This document shows positions 55,441 to 64,000 of a stretch of DNA of 64,000 nt, piece after piece (the first letter of the stretch is position 1; each line of letters begins with the position of its first letter). The stretch is from an uncultured Pelagibacteraceae bacterium. Its GTDB lineage: Bacteria > Pseudomonadota > Alphaproteobacteria > Pelagibacterales > Pelagibacteraceae. The notes under the pieces were generated by a model, which saw nothing but the letters and a program-made list of their open reading frames with translations, was not told the DNA's origin and made no database searches. Location: contig CACHLD010000005.1 in the NCBI GenBank assembly GCA_902580565.1, positions 1 through 64,000 of the forward strand. Direction: 5' to 3'. The position numbers and the translations under genes were made by a program.

Positions 55441-55755
55441 ATGGAAAAAAAATTAGAATTTACTGAACGAGCTAAAAACCAAATTAGTAAAATCACCAAG
55501 AGTGACGCTAAAAAATATTTTAGAATTGCTGTAAAAGGTGGTGGCTGTTCTGGCTTCAAATATAATTTTACATTTGACAATAAAGTCGAGAAAGATGATA
55601 TCTTATTTGATCAAGCGGTGATTGACAAAATATCTTTGAGTATAATTGAGGGTTCAACTATTGATTTTAAAAAGGAAATGATTGGTGAGTCTTTTATAAT
55701 AAATAATCCTAAAGCATCAGCTTCCTGCGGTTGTGGTTTATCATTTTCAGTTTAA
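55441..55755 (+). CDS. erpA: A-type Fe-S cluster carrier (ErpA/HesB family)
   Basis: The 104-residue protein delivers Fe-S clusters to target enzymes. The three conserved cysteines are Cys36 (KGGGCSGF), Cys96 and Cys98 (ASCGCGLSFSV). The family's usual length fits. It is divergent from dgt and its stop overlaps the xthA start as TAATG. ErpA and IscA/SufA cannot be told apart firmly by eye; position next to dgt supports ErpA. Confidence 0.88.
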   Translation: MEKKLEFTERAKNQISKITKSDAKKYFRIAVKGGGCSGFKYNFTFDNKVEKDDILFDQAVIDKISLSIIEGSTIDFKKEMIGESFIINNPKASASCGCGLSFSV

Positions 55756-56531
55756 TGAAAATAATATCTTGGAATGTAAACTCAGTGCGAGCAAGAATTA
55801 AAAATATTTCTGATTATATAAAACAATCAAAACCAGACATTTTATTGCTACAAGAAACTAAAACCCAAGATATAAATTTTCCATATGAAGAATTTATAAG
55901 TCTTGGCTATAAATCACATGTATATGGACAAAAAAGTTATAATGGTGTTGCAATCATTGCAAAAATTAAAGTTGAAAATATAAATAAAAATTTTATCAAA
56001 GATAATTTAAATCAATCAAGAATTATAACAGGAGAAATTTATTTAAAAAAAAAGAAAATAGAGTTAATTAATATCTATATACCAAACGGTAATCCAATAG
56101 AAACGGAAAAATATGATTACAAAAAAGATTGGTTAAAAAAATTTATCATTAGTGTTAAAAAAAAACTTTCTGAAAATTCTAATTTGATCATAGCTGGTGA
56201 TTTTAATATAATTCCTGAGGAAATTGATGTTTATGATTTTAAAAGATATGAAAATGATGCTCTTGGTAGATTAGAAATTCGAAAAAAATTTCGTGAATTA
56301 ATTAACTTAGGTTTTCATGATGTTTACCGGTTCAAATATAAACATAAACAAGAGTATACGTTCTGGGATTATTTTGCTGGTTCGTGGCAAAAAAATTATG
56401 GGATGAGAATAGATCATTTTCTTTTATCAAATAATTTGCTTGAAAATATTTTGACTATTAATATAAATAAAAAACCAAGATCAAAAACAAAACCCTCCGA
56501 CCACACTCCAATTGAATTAGAAATTAATTAG
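55755..56531 (+). CDS. xthA: Exodeoxyribonuclease III
   Basis: The AP endonuclease repairs abasic sites. From MKIISWNVNSVRARI (start 55755, overlapping the erpA stop) the protein has 258 residues; an in-frame ATG at 55731 lies inside erpA and is not likely. Motifs are LLQETKTQDINFP with the metal-binding Glu, AGDFNIIPEEIDVYD, RIDHFLLS and SDHTPIELEI with the catalytic His. It converges on manC with an 8-bp overlap. Confidence 0.93.
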   Translation: MKIISWNVNSVRARIKNISDYIKQSKPDILLLQETKTQDINFPYEEFISLGYKSHVYGQKSYNGVAIIAKIKVENINKNFIKDNLNQSRIITGEIYLKKKKIELINIYIPNGNPIETEKYDYKKDWLKKFIISVKKKLSENSNLIIAGDFNIIPEEIDVYDFKRYENDALGRLEIRKKFRELINLGFHDVYRFKYKHKQEYTFWDYFAGSWQKNYGMRIDHFLLSNNLLENILTININKKPRSKTKPSDHTPIELEIN

Positions 56532-57726
56532 TTCTCCCATACACATCGTCATATCTAACAATATCACTTTCTTTTAAAACTGATCCTAGTTGAACCTCCA
56601 TTATTTTAACTTTTTTCTTGTTAGGGTTTTGTATCCTATGGATTGCTCCTTTTGGTATAAATATTGTTTCTTTAGGTTTTTTTGAAAAATACTTTTTATT
56701 TAAAGTAATTTTTGGATTTCCTTGAATGATAACCCAATGTTCAGATCTGAAAAAATGTTTTTGTAAACTCAATATGCCATTTGGATTTATTGAAATTTCT
56801 TTTATAAGAAAATTATTACCTTTATATAAATTCGTGTAGCTCCCCCAAGGTCTATAGAAGATATTTTTTTTCTTGAAATATTTTCTTTTGTTTTTATTAA
56901 ACATTAATAGAATTTCTTTCCAGCTGCCAAGATCAGACCAAGGAATATTAATTTTTAAAGCATTTATATCTTTAGTCTTTTCTAAGATTGCACTATCGAA
57001 AGATTTAGATGGACTCTCAATAAAAGCTTTTTTATTTAAATAATATATATTATTCTTTAGCTTACTTTTAGAAACTGCTAATAAAGAATGTTTATAAATT
57101 TTTTTTTGATATCTTTTAAAATTGTTTATTAATGAGTCTTTTCTTAAAAAAAACATTCCTGAATTCCAATATCCACCTTTTTTTATAATAGTTTTAGCTT
57201 TTTCTATATTTGGTTTTTCAATAAATCTTGAAACAACATTCAAATTTCTATTTTTTTTAGTTATAAAATATCCAAATTGATCAGAAGGTAAATTAGGCTT
57301 TATACCAAAAATAAAAATATTTTTATTAGTTAAAAATTTTTTTTTAATTTCAATTTTATTAATTAATTTTTTTGTTTTTTCAATTAAATGGTCAGCAGTT
57401 AAAAAAAACAAAGGTTGTTCATTAGGAATATCGTCTATTAATGCTGCTGACAGAATAGCTGGTCCTGTGTTTTTTTTAAAAGGTTCTAAAATAATCTTAT
57501 ATTTTTTTATCTGAAATTTATTTAAGTATTTCTTTATTTTATTAAGGTATCTTAAATTAGTACTTATTATGGGTTCATCGAATAAAGGATTTTTAATTCT
57601 TTCTAAAGTTTTATCAAATAATGTCCATCCACCAAAGTCTATAAATTGTTTAGCTTGATATATCTTAAGATGAGGCCATAACCTGCTTCCAGTACCTCCG
57701 CATAAAATAACTGGTCTAATCTTCAT
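56524..57726 (-). CDS. manC: Mannose-1-phosphate guanylyltransferase / mannose-6-phosphate isomerase
   Basis: The 400-residue protein makes GDP-mannose from mannose-1-phosphate and GTP, a precursor of surface polysaccharide. The nucleotide motif PVILCGGTGSRLWP and FFLTADHLIEK are in the N-terminal part, FIEKPN in the middle. From about residue 280 a cupin-type isomerase domain follows, with RPWGSYTNL, ILSLQKHFFRSEHWVIIQG and FIPKGAIHRIQNP. It is shorter than typical 470-residue ManC proteins. The first codon overlaps the ilvD stop. It probably supplies the glycosyltransferases at 5.6-8.6 kb. Confidence 0.9.
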   Translation of the reverse strand: MKIRPVILCGGTGSRLWPHLKIYQAKQFIDFGGWTLFDKTLERIKNPLFDEPIISTNLRYLNKIKKYLNKFQIKKYKIILEPFKKNTGPAILSAALIDDIPNEQPLFFLTADHLIEKTKKLINKIEIKKKFLTNKNIFIFGIKPNLPSDQFGYFITKKNRNLNVVSRFIEKPNIEKAKTIIKKGGYWNSGMFFLRKDSLINNFKRYQKKIYKHSLLAVSKSKLKNNIYYLNKKAFIESPSKSFDSAILEKTKDINALKINIPWSDLGSWKEILLMFNKNKRKYFKKKNIFYRPWGSYTNLYKGNNFLIKEISINPNGILSLQKHFFRSEHWVIIQGNPKITLNKKYFSKKPKETIFIPKGAIHRIQNPNKKKVKIMEVQLGSVLKESDIVRYDDVYGRTN

Positions 57727-59444
57727 TAAATTTTTGAATAATCTTTAACTTCTTTTTTCTTACCTGGGTGAGTTGGTGCTCCCAAATAAGCAGGACCAAC
57801 TGTTTGTGCGTATTTCCATAATGTACCTGAACCAAATGCTGATTTTTTTGCTTTCCATTTTTTTCTTCTAGAAGCAAGTTCAGCTCTGGTCAATCTTACG
57901 TTTATTGTTCCTTTTTTAGCGTCAATGTCTATTGTATCGCCATTTTTTAATAAAGCTATTGGTCCTCCTAAAGCCGCTTCGGGACCTACATGTCCAACGC
58001 AAAAACCTCTTGTTGCACCAGAAAATCTTCCATCAGTTATTAAAGCAACTTTTTCTCCTTTACCTTGTCCGTAAATGGCACCAGTAGTTGACAGCATTTC
58101 CCGCATACCTGGGCCTCCTCTGGGACCCTCATATCTAATTATAATCACGTCTCCATCTTTATATTTTTTAGTTTGAACTGCTTTCATTGCATCTTCCTCG
58201 TTATCAAAACATCTTGCCTTACCAGAAAATTGTAGTTTTTTTAATCCAGCTATTTTTACGATAGCTCCCTCTGGGGCTAAATTTCCCTTCAAGCCGACTA
58301 CTCCTCCATCAGGTGATAAAGGATTGCTAAATTTTCTTAAAACTTTTTGATCTGAATTAAATTTAATATTCTTTAAATTCTCTTTCATTGTTTTTCCTGT
58401 AACAGTCATACAATCACCATGAATAAACCCTCCGTCGTACAAAGTCTTCAACAACATGGGAACACCACCCGCCTCCCACATGTCTTTAGCAACATATTTT
58501 CCTCCAGGTTTTAAGTCTGCTAAGTACGGAGTTTTTTTAAATATCTTTGCTACATCCATTAAATCAAACTTTACTCCTATCTCATTTGCTAAAGCTGGTA
58601 AATGAAGTGCAGCATTAGTTGACCCGCCAGTTGCTGCTACAATGGTTGCTGCATTCTCTAAAGATTTTTTTGTTACTATATCTCTTGGTTTAATCTTTTT
58701 TTCTAGAAGACTCATTACAGTTCTACCACTTTCGTAAGCATACTTATCTCTTTCTTCATAAGGAGCAGGTGTTCCTGCTGAATAAGGGAGTGCTAGCCCA
58801 ATCGCTTCTGATACACACGCCATAGTGTTAGCTGTAAATTGACCTCCGCAAGCACCTGCGCTCGGGCAAGCTACTAGCTCCAATTCTCTTAGTTCTTTAG
58901 TTGACATTTTTCCAGAGGAATGTTTTCCAACCGCTTCGAATACATCAACTACGGTTACATCTTTACCTTTAAATCTACCTGGTAATATTGAACCACCATA
59001 AATGAATACACTTGGAACATTTAACCGTAACATTGACATCATTAATCCTGGCAATGATTTATCACATCCTGCTATACCAACCAGAGCATCATAACAATGA
59101 CCTCTTACAGTTAATTCAGCTGAGTCAGCTATAACTTCTCTAGAAATCAAAGATGACTTCATTCCCTCGTGACCCATAGCTATACCATCAGTTACAGTTA
59201 TTGTACAAAATTCTCTTGGAGTTCCTCCAGATTGTTTAACACCTTTTTTTACAGATTGAGCCTGTCTCATTAAAGCAGTATTACAGGGAGCCGCTTCATT
59301 CCACGTTGAAACTACACCAACAAAAGGTTTAGCAACATCTTGTTCAGTTTCACCCATTGCGTAATAAAAAGATCGATGCGGAGCTCTATCTGGACCTAAA
59401 GATGTATGACGACTAGGTAATTTGTTTTTATCGATTTTAGACAT
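57726..59444 (-). CDS. ilvD: Dihydroxy-acid dehydratase
   Basis: IlvD dehydrates dihydroxy acids in isoleucine, valine and pantothenate synthesis. The 572-residue protein has [27 protein letters not shown] (Fe-S cysteines), [14 protein letters not shown] and [19 protein letters not shown]. It starts 2 bp after valS and overlaps manC; valine enzyme and valyl-tRNA synthetase therefore share an operon, which may be coincidental. Confidence 0.96.
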   Translation of the reverse strand: MSKIDKNKLPSRHTSLGPDRAPHRSFYYAMGETEQDVAKPFVGVVSTWNEAAPCNTALMRQAQSVKKGVKQSGGTPREFCTITVTDGIAMGHEGMKSSLISREVIADSAELTVRGHCYDALVGIAGCDKSLPGLMMSMLRLNVPSVFIYGGSILPGRFKGKDVTVVDVFEAVGKHSSGKMSTKELRELELVACPSAGACGGQFTANTMACVSEAIGLALPYSAGTPAPYEERDKYAYESGRTVMSLLEKKIKPRDIVTKKSLENAATIVAATGGSTNAALHLPALANEIGVKFDLMDVAKIFKKTPYLADLKPGGKYVAKDMWEAGGVPMLLKTLYDGGFIHGDCMTVTGKTMKENLKNIKFNSDQKVLRKFSNPLSPDGGVVGLKGNLAPEGAIVKIAGLKKLQFSGKARCFDNEEDAMKAVQTKKYKDGDVIIIRYEGPRGGPGMREMLSTTGAIYGQGKGEKVALITDGRFSGATRGFCVGHVGPEAALGGPIALLKNGDTIDIDAKKGTINVRLTRAELASRRKKWKAKKSAFGSGTLWKYAQTVGPAYLGAPTHPGKKKEVKDYSKI

Positions 59445-59446
59445 AT

Positions 59447-62095
59447 TTAATTAATACTTGATACAATACTTCTTAATTTTTTATCTTCAATAGTTAATTC
59501 TTTGACTAAATTTTTATCATTTTGAACAATATCTTTAGGCGCATTCTGTACATAGGCCTTATTTCTAAGCTTATTATTCAAATTAGAAATTTTTTTATTA
59601 ATATTCTCTATTTTATGTAAGATTTTTTCTTTCTGAGATACTAAATTCAAGTTTTCATTGAATGTGAGAGAAATTTTTTCCTTAAGAACTAAAATATCAA
59701 TTGAATTTTTATCATTGTTTTTGCTTTTAGAAATGTCATTAACTCTACCGACTTGTTTAATTAGATTAAGATTTTTTTGAATCAATTTAAGAATTTTGCC
59801 AGATTTTTCGGAAAAAGATATATCACAATAAAGTTTAGGTGTTATTTTAAGTTCCGCTTTAGTAGATCTTATACTTGAAATTATTTCTATCAAATTATTA
59901 ATGTCATTTTGACTTTTATTAAATTTTTTTTGAATTCTATAATTTGGCCAAGAAGAAGATACTAAATAATCCTTGTATATTGCCTTAAAATTATTTTTTT
60001 CCCAAACCGACTCAGTAAAAAACGGAATAAATGGATGAAGAATTTTTAAGATATTAGCCATCATAAATGATGAAAATATTTTAGCTTCTCTTATTTCACT
60101 CTTATTTTTTGAGTTAAAAACTGGCTTTAAAAACTCTAGGTACCAATCACAGTAAGAGTGCCATACAAATTGGTAAACGTGCTTTGTTGCTTCATCAAAT
60201 CTGAAAATTTCAATATTTTTTGTTACTAAATTTTGAACTTTAACAAACTCATTAAATATCCAAAGATTAATAGGAAGTTTAATTGAATTTATATCTATCT
60301 TTTTATCTAATTTACAATTATTTAATTTTAAAAAATTGTTTGCACTCCAAATTTTTGTGATAAAATTCCTATTTCCCGTTACTCTATCTTTTGATAATTT
60401 TACATCTCTTCCAGGAGATGCCATTGAAATTAAAGTAAACCTTAAACTGTCCGCACCATATTTATCAATTAATTCTAGTGGATCAATTACGTTTCCTTTA
60501 GATTTAGACATTTTTTGACCTTTTTCATCCCTCACTAAAGCATGGACATATACTTTGTGAAATGGAGTATTCTTATTAAAATAATTTCCCATCATAAGCA
60601 TTCTTGCTACCCAGAAAAAAATTATATCAAAGCCAGTCACTAAAACTGAAGTTGGATAAAATTTTTTAAGCTCTTTTGTTTTGCTAGGCCAACCTAGTGT
60701 TGCAAACGGCCATAAGGCTGATGAAAACCAGGTGTCTAAAACGTCTGTTTCTTGATTTAACAAAAATTTTTTATTCTTATTTTTTTTTTTTGCTAAAATT
60801 AGTGCATCTTTCTTATTTTCTGCCACAAAGATATTATTGTTTCCATCATACCAAGCTGGAATTCTATGCCCCCACCAAATTTGTCGAGATATACACCAAG
60901 GTTCAATTTCATTCATCCACTGAAAAAAAGTTTTAGTCCAATTGCTTGGAAAAAAAGAAGTTTTATTTTTTTTAACTATATCTATTGGTTTCTTAGATAA
61001 TTTTTTTGCATTAACAAACCATTGTTCAGTCAAAAGAGGTTCAATTATAGTGTTTGATCTATCTCCATAAGGAACCTTATTTTTAATATTCTCAATTTTT
61101 ATAAGATTTCCGTTTTCTTTTAGTTTTTTTACTAAAATTTTTCTGGCTTCGAATCTGTCAAATCCTATTAGTTCTTTAATTCCATTTTGATTTATCTTTC
61201 CGTTTTTTTCGAAAATATTCAAAATTTCTAATTTATTTCTTTTTCCAACTTCATAGTCGTTAAAATCATGGGCCGGAGTAATTTTTACAGCGCCAGTACC
61301 TTGATCTGGATCAGCATAATTATCAGCTATGATTTTAATTTTTCTGTTAACTATTGGTATTTTCACTTGTTTTCCTATCAAATTTAAATATCTCTTGTCC
61401 CTAGGGTTTACCGCTACTGCTGTATCACCCATCATTGTCTCTGGCCTAGTAGTAGCAATTGTTATTTTTTCACTCGTATCTTCAATAAAGTAGTCAATAT
61501 AATATAATTGGGATTGCACATCTTTTTGTACTACTTCCAAGTCTGAAATAGCTGTCTGTAAATGGGTATCCCAATTTACAAGTTTTTTATCTTTATAGAT
61601 CAAATTCTTATTATAAAGATCTACGAATACTTTAATTACCGCTAGAGAAAGATCTTTATCCATTGTAAATCTAGATCTTGACCAATCACAAGAACAGCCT
61701 AGTTTTTTTAATTGTTCTAGAATAATGCCACCAGACTCTTCTTTCCACTCCCAGACTTTTTTAATGAATTCATCTCTTCCAAGGTCATTTTTTTTAATTC
61801 CTTTTTTTTCAAGATTTTTTTCTACAACAGCTTGAGTAGCTATACCAGCATGGTCAGTACCGGGCTGCCACAAAGTTTCAAGACCTTTCATCCGATAAAA
61901 TCTTACTAAAACATCTTGCAAACTATTATTAAGAGCATGTCCCATATGAAGTCTTCCAGTTATATTCGGTGGAGGTATTACTATTGAAAATTTTTTATTA
62001 GATTTATTCTTTTTTGGTTTAAAACAACCATTTTTTATCCAAAAATTGGATATTTTTTTTTCTTCCTTTATGTGGTTGTATTTTTTAAATTCCAT
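59447..62095 (-). CDS. valS: Valyl-tRNA synthetase
   Basis: The 882-residue class I synthetase has the HIGH motif as HMGH in [17 protein letters not shown], the editing domain with [15 protein letters not shown] and the KMSKS motif in [30 protein letters not shown] identifies the subfamily. A C-terminal coiled coil rich in Lys, Asn and Ile (about 810-882) is present. It heads the valS-ilvD-manC unit, divergent from tRNA-Cys. Confidence 0.97.
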   Translation of the reverse strand: MEFKKYNHIKEEKKISNFWIKNGCFKPKKNKSNKKFSIVIPPPNITGRLHMGHALNNSLQDVLVRFYRMKGLETLWQPGTDHAGIATQAVVEKNLEKKGIKKNDLGRDEFIKKVWEWKEESGGIILEQLKKLGCSCDWSRSRFTMDKDLSLAVIKVFVDLYNKNLIYKDKKLVNWDTHLQTAISDLEVVQKDVQSQLYYIDYFIEDTSEKITIATTRPETMMGDTAVAVNPRDKRYLNLIGKQVKIPIVNRKIKIIADNYADPDQGTGAVKITPAHDFNDYEVGKRNKLEILNIFEKNGKINQNGIKELIGFDRFEARKILVKKLKENGNLIKIENIKNKVPYGDRSNTIIEPLLTEQWFVNAKKLSKKPIDIVKKNKTSFFPSNWTKTFFQWMNEIEPWCISRQIWWGHRIPAWYDGNNNIFVAENKKDALILAKKKNKNKKFLLNQETDVLDTWFSSALWPFATLGWPSKTKELKKFYPTSVLVTGFDIIFFWVARMLMMGNYFNKNTPFHKVYVHALVRDEKGQKMSKSKGNVIDPLELIDKYGADSLRFTLISMASPGRDVKLSKDRVTGNRNFITKIWSANNFLKLNNCKLDKKIDINSIKLPINLWIFNEFVKVQNLVTKNIEIFRFDEATKHVYQFVWHSYCDWYLEFLKPVFNSKNKSEIREAKIFSSFMMANILKILHPFIPFFTESVWEKNNFKAIYKDYLVSSSWPNYRIQKKFNKSQNDINNLIEIISSIRSTKAELKITPKLYCDISFSEKSGKILKLIQKNLNLIKQVGRVNDISKSKNNDKNSIDILVLKEKISLTFNENLNLVSQKEKILHKIENINKKISNLNNKLRNKAYVQNAPKDIVQNDKNLVKELTIEDKKLRSIVSSIN

Positions 62096-62208
62096 TTTAT
62101 TTGATTAATTCAATATTACTTTATATCAAATGATTAAAAACCTAAAAGGGATAGATTTCGCTTTATTGAAGTACTTAAATGATTTAAACACTTTTTATGA
62201 TAAGATTA

Positions 62209-62282
62209 GGCTACGTGGCGGAATGGTTACGCAGAGGATTGCAAATCCTTTTATCCCAGTTCGATTCTGGGCGTAGCCTCCA
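62209..62282 (+). tRNA. tRNA-Cys (anticodon GCA)
   Basis: The acceptor GGCTACG pairs with CGTAGCC, the anticodon arm AGGATTGCAAATCCT gives GCA, and the T-arm contains CAGTTCGATTCTG. TCCA is encoded. The gene is 74 nt long. A -10-like TATGAT lies at 62196-62201, close to the tRNA start. tRNA-Asn follows 44 bp later in the same direction. Confidence 0.96.
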
Positions 62283-62326
62283 AAAACTGGTTGTTTTATA
62301 TTTAAAAAAAAGTATGTTAATTTTAT

Positions 62327-62402
62327 TCCTCGGTAGCTCAGTTGGTAGAGCAGTTGACTGTTAATCAATTGGTCGCAGGTTCGAGTCCTGCCCGAGGAGC
62401 CA
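62327..62402 (+). tRNA. tRNA-Asn (anticodon GTT)
   Basis: The acceptor TCCTCGG pairs with CCGAGGA, the anticodon stem TTGA/TCAA encloses CTGTTAA-type loop giving GTT, and the T-arm has CAGGTTCGAGTCCTG. GCCA is encoded. The gene is 76 nt long. It ends 8 bp before the end of the convergent regulator gene. Confidence 0.96.
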
Positions 62403-62410
62403 GAAATTGA

Positions 62411-62776
62411 CTAACCTACTTTTTCAAATTTGGCTGTATTATTTAAGATTTGTAAAATTTTATCTTTTTGATTTTTTGATAAAGAAGAAAATGTTCTTGA
62501 TAAAAAAGAATAATTTAAATCTTCATTTTGCTCAGAATTACCGCTTACATCTTTAAATTCTTTAAAATCCTCAAAAAAGTAGATTATCGGAACTTTTAAA
62601 AACTGAGAAAGTTGCATCAATCGATTAGAACTTACTCCATTAGTTCCTTTTTCATATTTTTGAATTTGTTGAAATGTAACGTTTATTGCTTGAGCTACTT
62701 TAGTTTGGGTTAATCCTAGAGATAATCTTCTAATTCTTAACTTCTTTCCCAAATGAACATTAAAATTTTCTTCCAC
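62411..62776 (-). CDS. Xre-type helix-turn-helix regulator, PraR/PhrR-like
   Basis: The 121-residue protein has an N-terminal HTH (about residues 9-65) with LGKKLRIRRLSLGLTQTKVAQAINVTFQQIQKYEKGTNGVSS and then a short C-terminal tail starting IYFFEDF. This resembles the rhizobial PraR/PhrR regulators that control stress and quorum-sensing genes. The start codon is GTG (62776-62774), preceded by AAGGGAG as ribosome site. The regulator probably acts as a homodimer; its targets are unknown. Confidence 0.85.
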   Translation of the reverse strand: MEENFNVHLGKKLRIRRLSLGLTQTKVAQAINVTFQQIQKYEKGTNGVSSNRLMQLSQFLKVPIIYFFEDFKEFKDVSGNSEQNEDLNYSFLSRTFSSLSKNQKDKILQILNNTAKFEKVG

Positions 62777-62794
62777 CTGAACTCCCTTTTTTTA

Positions 62795-62826
62795 ATTATA
62801 CAACCCTAATTTTTAGACTTTGGCAA
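62795..62826 (-). promoter_or_regulatory. Candidate promoter of the Xre regulator
   Basis: On the minus strand a perfect TATAAT (62800-62795) lies 18 bp before the GTG start codon, preceded by TTGCCA (62826-62821) at a long 20-bp spacing. AAGGGAG lies just before the GTG. The -10 box is convincing; the -35 assignment is weak. Confidence 0.4.
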
Positions 62827-62939
62827 CAGTAAAAGTTCACTTTGGGTAAAAAAAATTTAGCCATTTTTTCCTGATAAAAGGCAAAAAAAATAGATAAAAA
62901 CTATTGACTTAACTGTAAAAAAAGCAACCAAAATATAAA

Positions 62940-63620
62940 TTATTTATAAGTTTTAATTCTGTACTCCCAATGTCCTGTTTTATCAAAAGCAGCTTTAACC
63001 CAAAGATATGTTTTTTCATCATACCAAACGTCTGTATTTAGTTTTTTATTTTTAGGTAATGACTCATCTGCGGATTTAAAATTAAAACGAAGTGTATTAA
63101 AAGTTTTTCCATTAATAATTATTTGCTCTTTACCTATAAAAGTGACTTTTTGTTGAATGACTCTTCCAGATATTGCGCTTATTTGAGCTTTTGCCTTTAC
63201 AATTTCATGATTCCACCATGTTCCTACAATTGTGTCTATTGAGGCATTGCCTTTATAGGATGAACCATCAATATTTAAAGATTTATTTTGTTTATCAAGT
63301 TTTATATTCACATACTTTTCTTTTTTATTTTGATTGGTTTTGGATGAAAATTTAAAAAATTCATTATTTTTATAGATTTCTTCACTTATTGCAAAATACT
63401 TATAAAGATCCACTCCAAGTTTTGTTATTTTAAAGTTTACTTCACTTTTAATCTTTAAAATTTCGTTTGATCTTTCAAAGTCATATTTATGATAGCCTAT
63501 TGATTGATTATTCCTAAACAACTCATATTCCAAATAATTAAATTTTGAATAATGTTCAACATGAGCCCAACCATTAGAGCTTAAAATAAATATTATAATT
63601 GAAAGGATAATTTTTTTCAT
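62940..63620 (-). CDS. Secreted DUF6134-like protein
   Basis: From MKKIILSIIIFILSSNGWA (start 63620) the protein has 226 residues with a signal peptide; a longer frame from 63659 would run into cysK. It is a beta-rich periplasmic protein with YELFRNNQSIGYHKYDF, IVGTWWNHEIVKAKAQ and LRFNFKS...DVWYDEKTYLWVKAAFDKTGHWEYRI, the pattern of the DUF6134 family. Its function is unknown. Its start is 12 bp from the divergent cysK start, so its promoter must lie partly within cysK. Confidence 0.72.
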   Translation of the reverse strand: MKKIILSIIIFILSSNGWAHVEHYSKFNYLEYELFRNNQSIGYHKYDFERSNEILKIKSEVNFKITKLGVDLYKYFAISEEIYKNNEFFKFSSKTNQNKKEKYVNIKLDKQNKSLNIDGSSYKGNASIDTIVGTWWNHEIVKAKAQISAISGRVIQQKVTFIGKEQIIINGKTFNTLRFNFKSADESLPKNKKLNTDVWYDEKTYLWVKAAFDKTGHWEYRIKTYK

Positions 63621-63632
63621 ATACTTTAGATT

Positions 63633-64000
63633 ATGGAAAATAACACAGTAATATCTCAAATTGGAAATACACCATTAGTAAGATTAAGACAAGCCTCAGA
63701 ATTGACTGGTTGTAATATTTATGGAAAGGCAGAGTATTTTAATCCTGGTGAGTCAGTAAAAGATAGGGCTGCACTTTTTATTGTTAAAGATGCTTTAAAA
63801 AGGAAATTAATATCGAAGGGCGGGACAATAGTAGAGGGGACAGCTGGAAATACTGGAATTGGATTAGCTATTGTTTGTAAAGAGTATGGCTTAAATTTAA
63901 AAATTGTTATACCGAAAACACAATCTATTGAAAAAAAAGAAACTTTAAAAAAACTTGGTGCTGAATTAATAGAAGTAGAAGCTGTTCCTTATTCAAATTC
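63633..64000 (+). CDS. cysK: Cysteine synthase A, 3'-truncated by the window edge
   Basis: The partial protein of about 122 residues begins MENNTVISQIGNTPLVRL and contains the PLP lysine Lys43 in NPGESVKDRAA and the PLP phosphate loop EGTAGNTGIGLA. It makes cysteine from O-acetylserine and sulfide. The gene runs off the window. It is divergent from the DUF6134-like gene at 12 bp, an exceptionally small intergenic space. Confidence 0.92.
   Translation, partial: MENNTVISQIGNTPLVRLRQASELTGCNIYGKAEYFNPGESVKDRAALFIVKDALKRKLISKGGTIVEGTAGNTGIGLAIVCKEYGLNLKIVIPKTQSIEKKETLKKLGAELIEVEAVPYSN

Overview
The window looks like a chromosome segment from a streamlined, very AT-rich alphaproteobacterium, most probably SAR11 (Pelagibacterales). 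The reasons are low GC, almost no intergenic DNA, many ATGA or TAATG stop/start overlaps, tRNA genes pressed against coding sequences, alphaproteobacterial gene order (hom-glpX-recJ; ssb divergent from uvrA with gyrA-coaD-ppiase-tgt; argS-nagZ-scpAB-tatABC-serS-yajC-secDF) and a DmdA-type DMSP demethylase. I found no rRNA, CRISPR array, insertion sequence or prophage.

Layout. 1-5.4 kb: 3' part of hom, then glpX, recJ (whose stop codon lies inside tRNA-Glu) and an aldehyde dehydrogenase. 5.4-10.9 kb: the most accessory-looking part, with a GIY-YIG protein, a two-domain GT4/CgeB glycosyltransferase, a GT2 glycosyltransferase, a tyrosine recombinase with a 9-7-9 inverted repeat just upstream, a more GC-rich cupin gene, a 54-residue membrane peptide, a minimal methylguanine methyltransferase and a 410-bp gene-free convergent spacer. 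10.9-21.9 kb: ten closely packed minus-strand genes, apparently one operon, with candidate DMSP demethylation enzymes (DmdA, DmdB-like ligase, DmdC-like dehydrogenase), a FadN-type fusion, a crotonase lacking both catalytic glutamates, an OsmC protein, an alpha/beta hydrolase, an NDUFS4-like complex I subunit, a BacA/SbmA-like transporter and an AEC permease. The best promoter for this operon lies upstream of tRNA-Pro, which ends 6 nt before the first gene.

22-31.6 kb: nhaA, an Fe-S scaffold and a glutathione peroxidase face a minus-strand block of MBL hydrolase, tatD, metG, holB, tmk, dacA-type carboxypeptidase, a degenerate RlpA/SPOR lipoprotein and mltB. 31.7-44.6 kb: tRNA-Ser, sdhE, recG, DUF502, an M48 protease, tRNA-Lys, tgt, cyclophilin, coaD, gyrA, ssb, uvrA and a PuuD-like membrane protein. 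44.6-55.4 kb: secretion, segregation and cell-wall genes (secFD-yajC, serS, tatCBA, scpBA, nagZ, a vestigial SPOR-position gene, argS, dgt). 55.4-64 kb: erpA-type gene, xthA, manC, ilvD, valS, tRNA-Cys, tRNA-Asn, a PraR-like regulator, a DUF6134-like secreted protein and the 5' part of cysK.

Working together: the operon at 10.9-21.9 kb could take DMSP to methylmercaptopropionate and on through CoA thioesters, with hydration most plausibly supplied by the FadN-type fusion. The glycosyltransferases and ManC point to surface glycan synthesis. All functions are read from sequence motifs and remembered family features; no searches were run.
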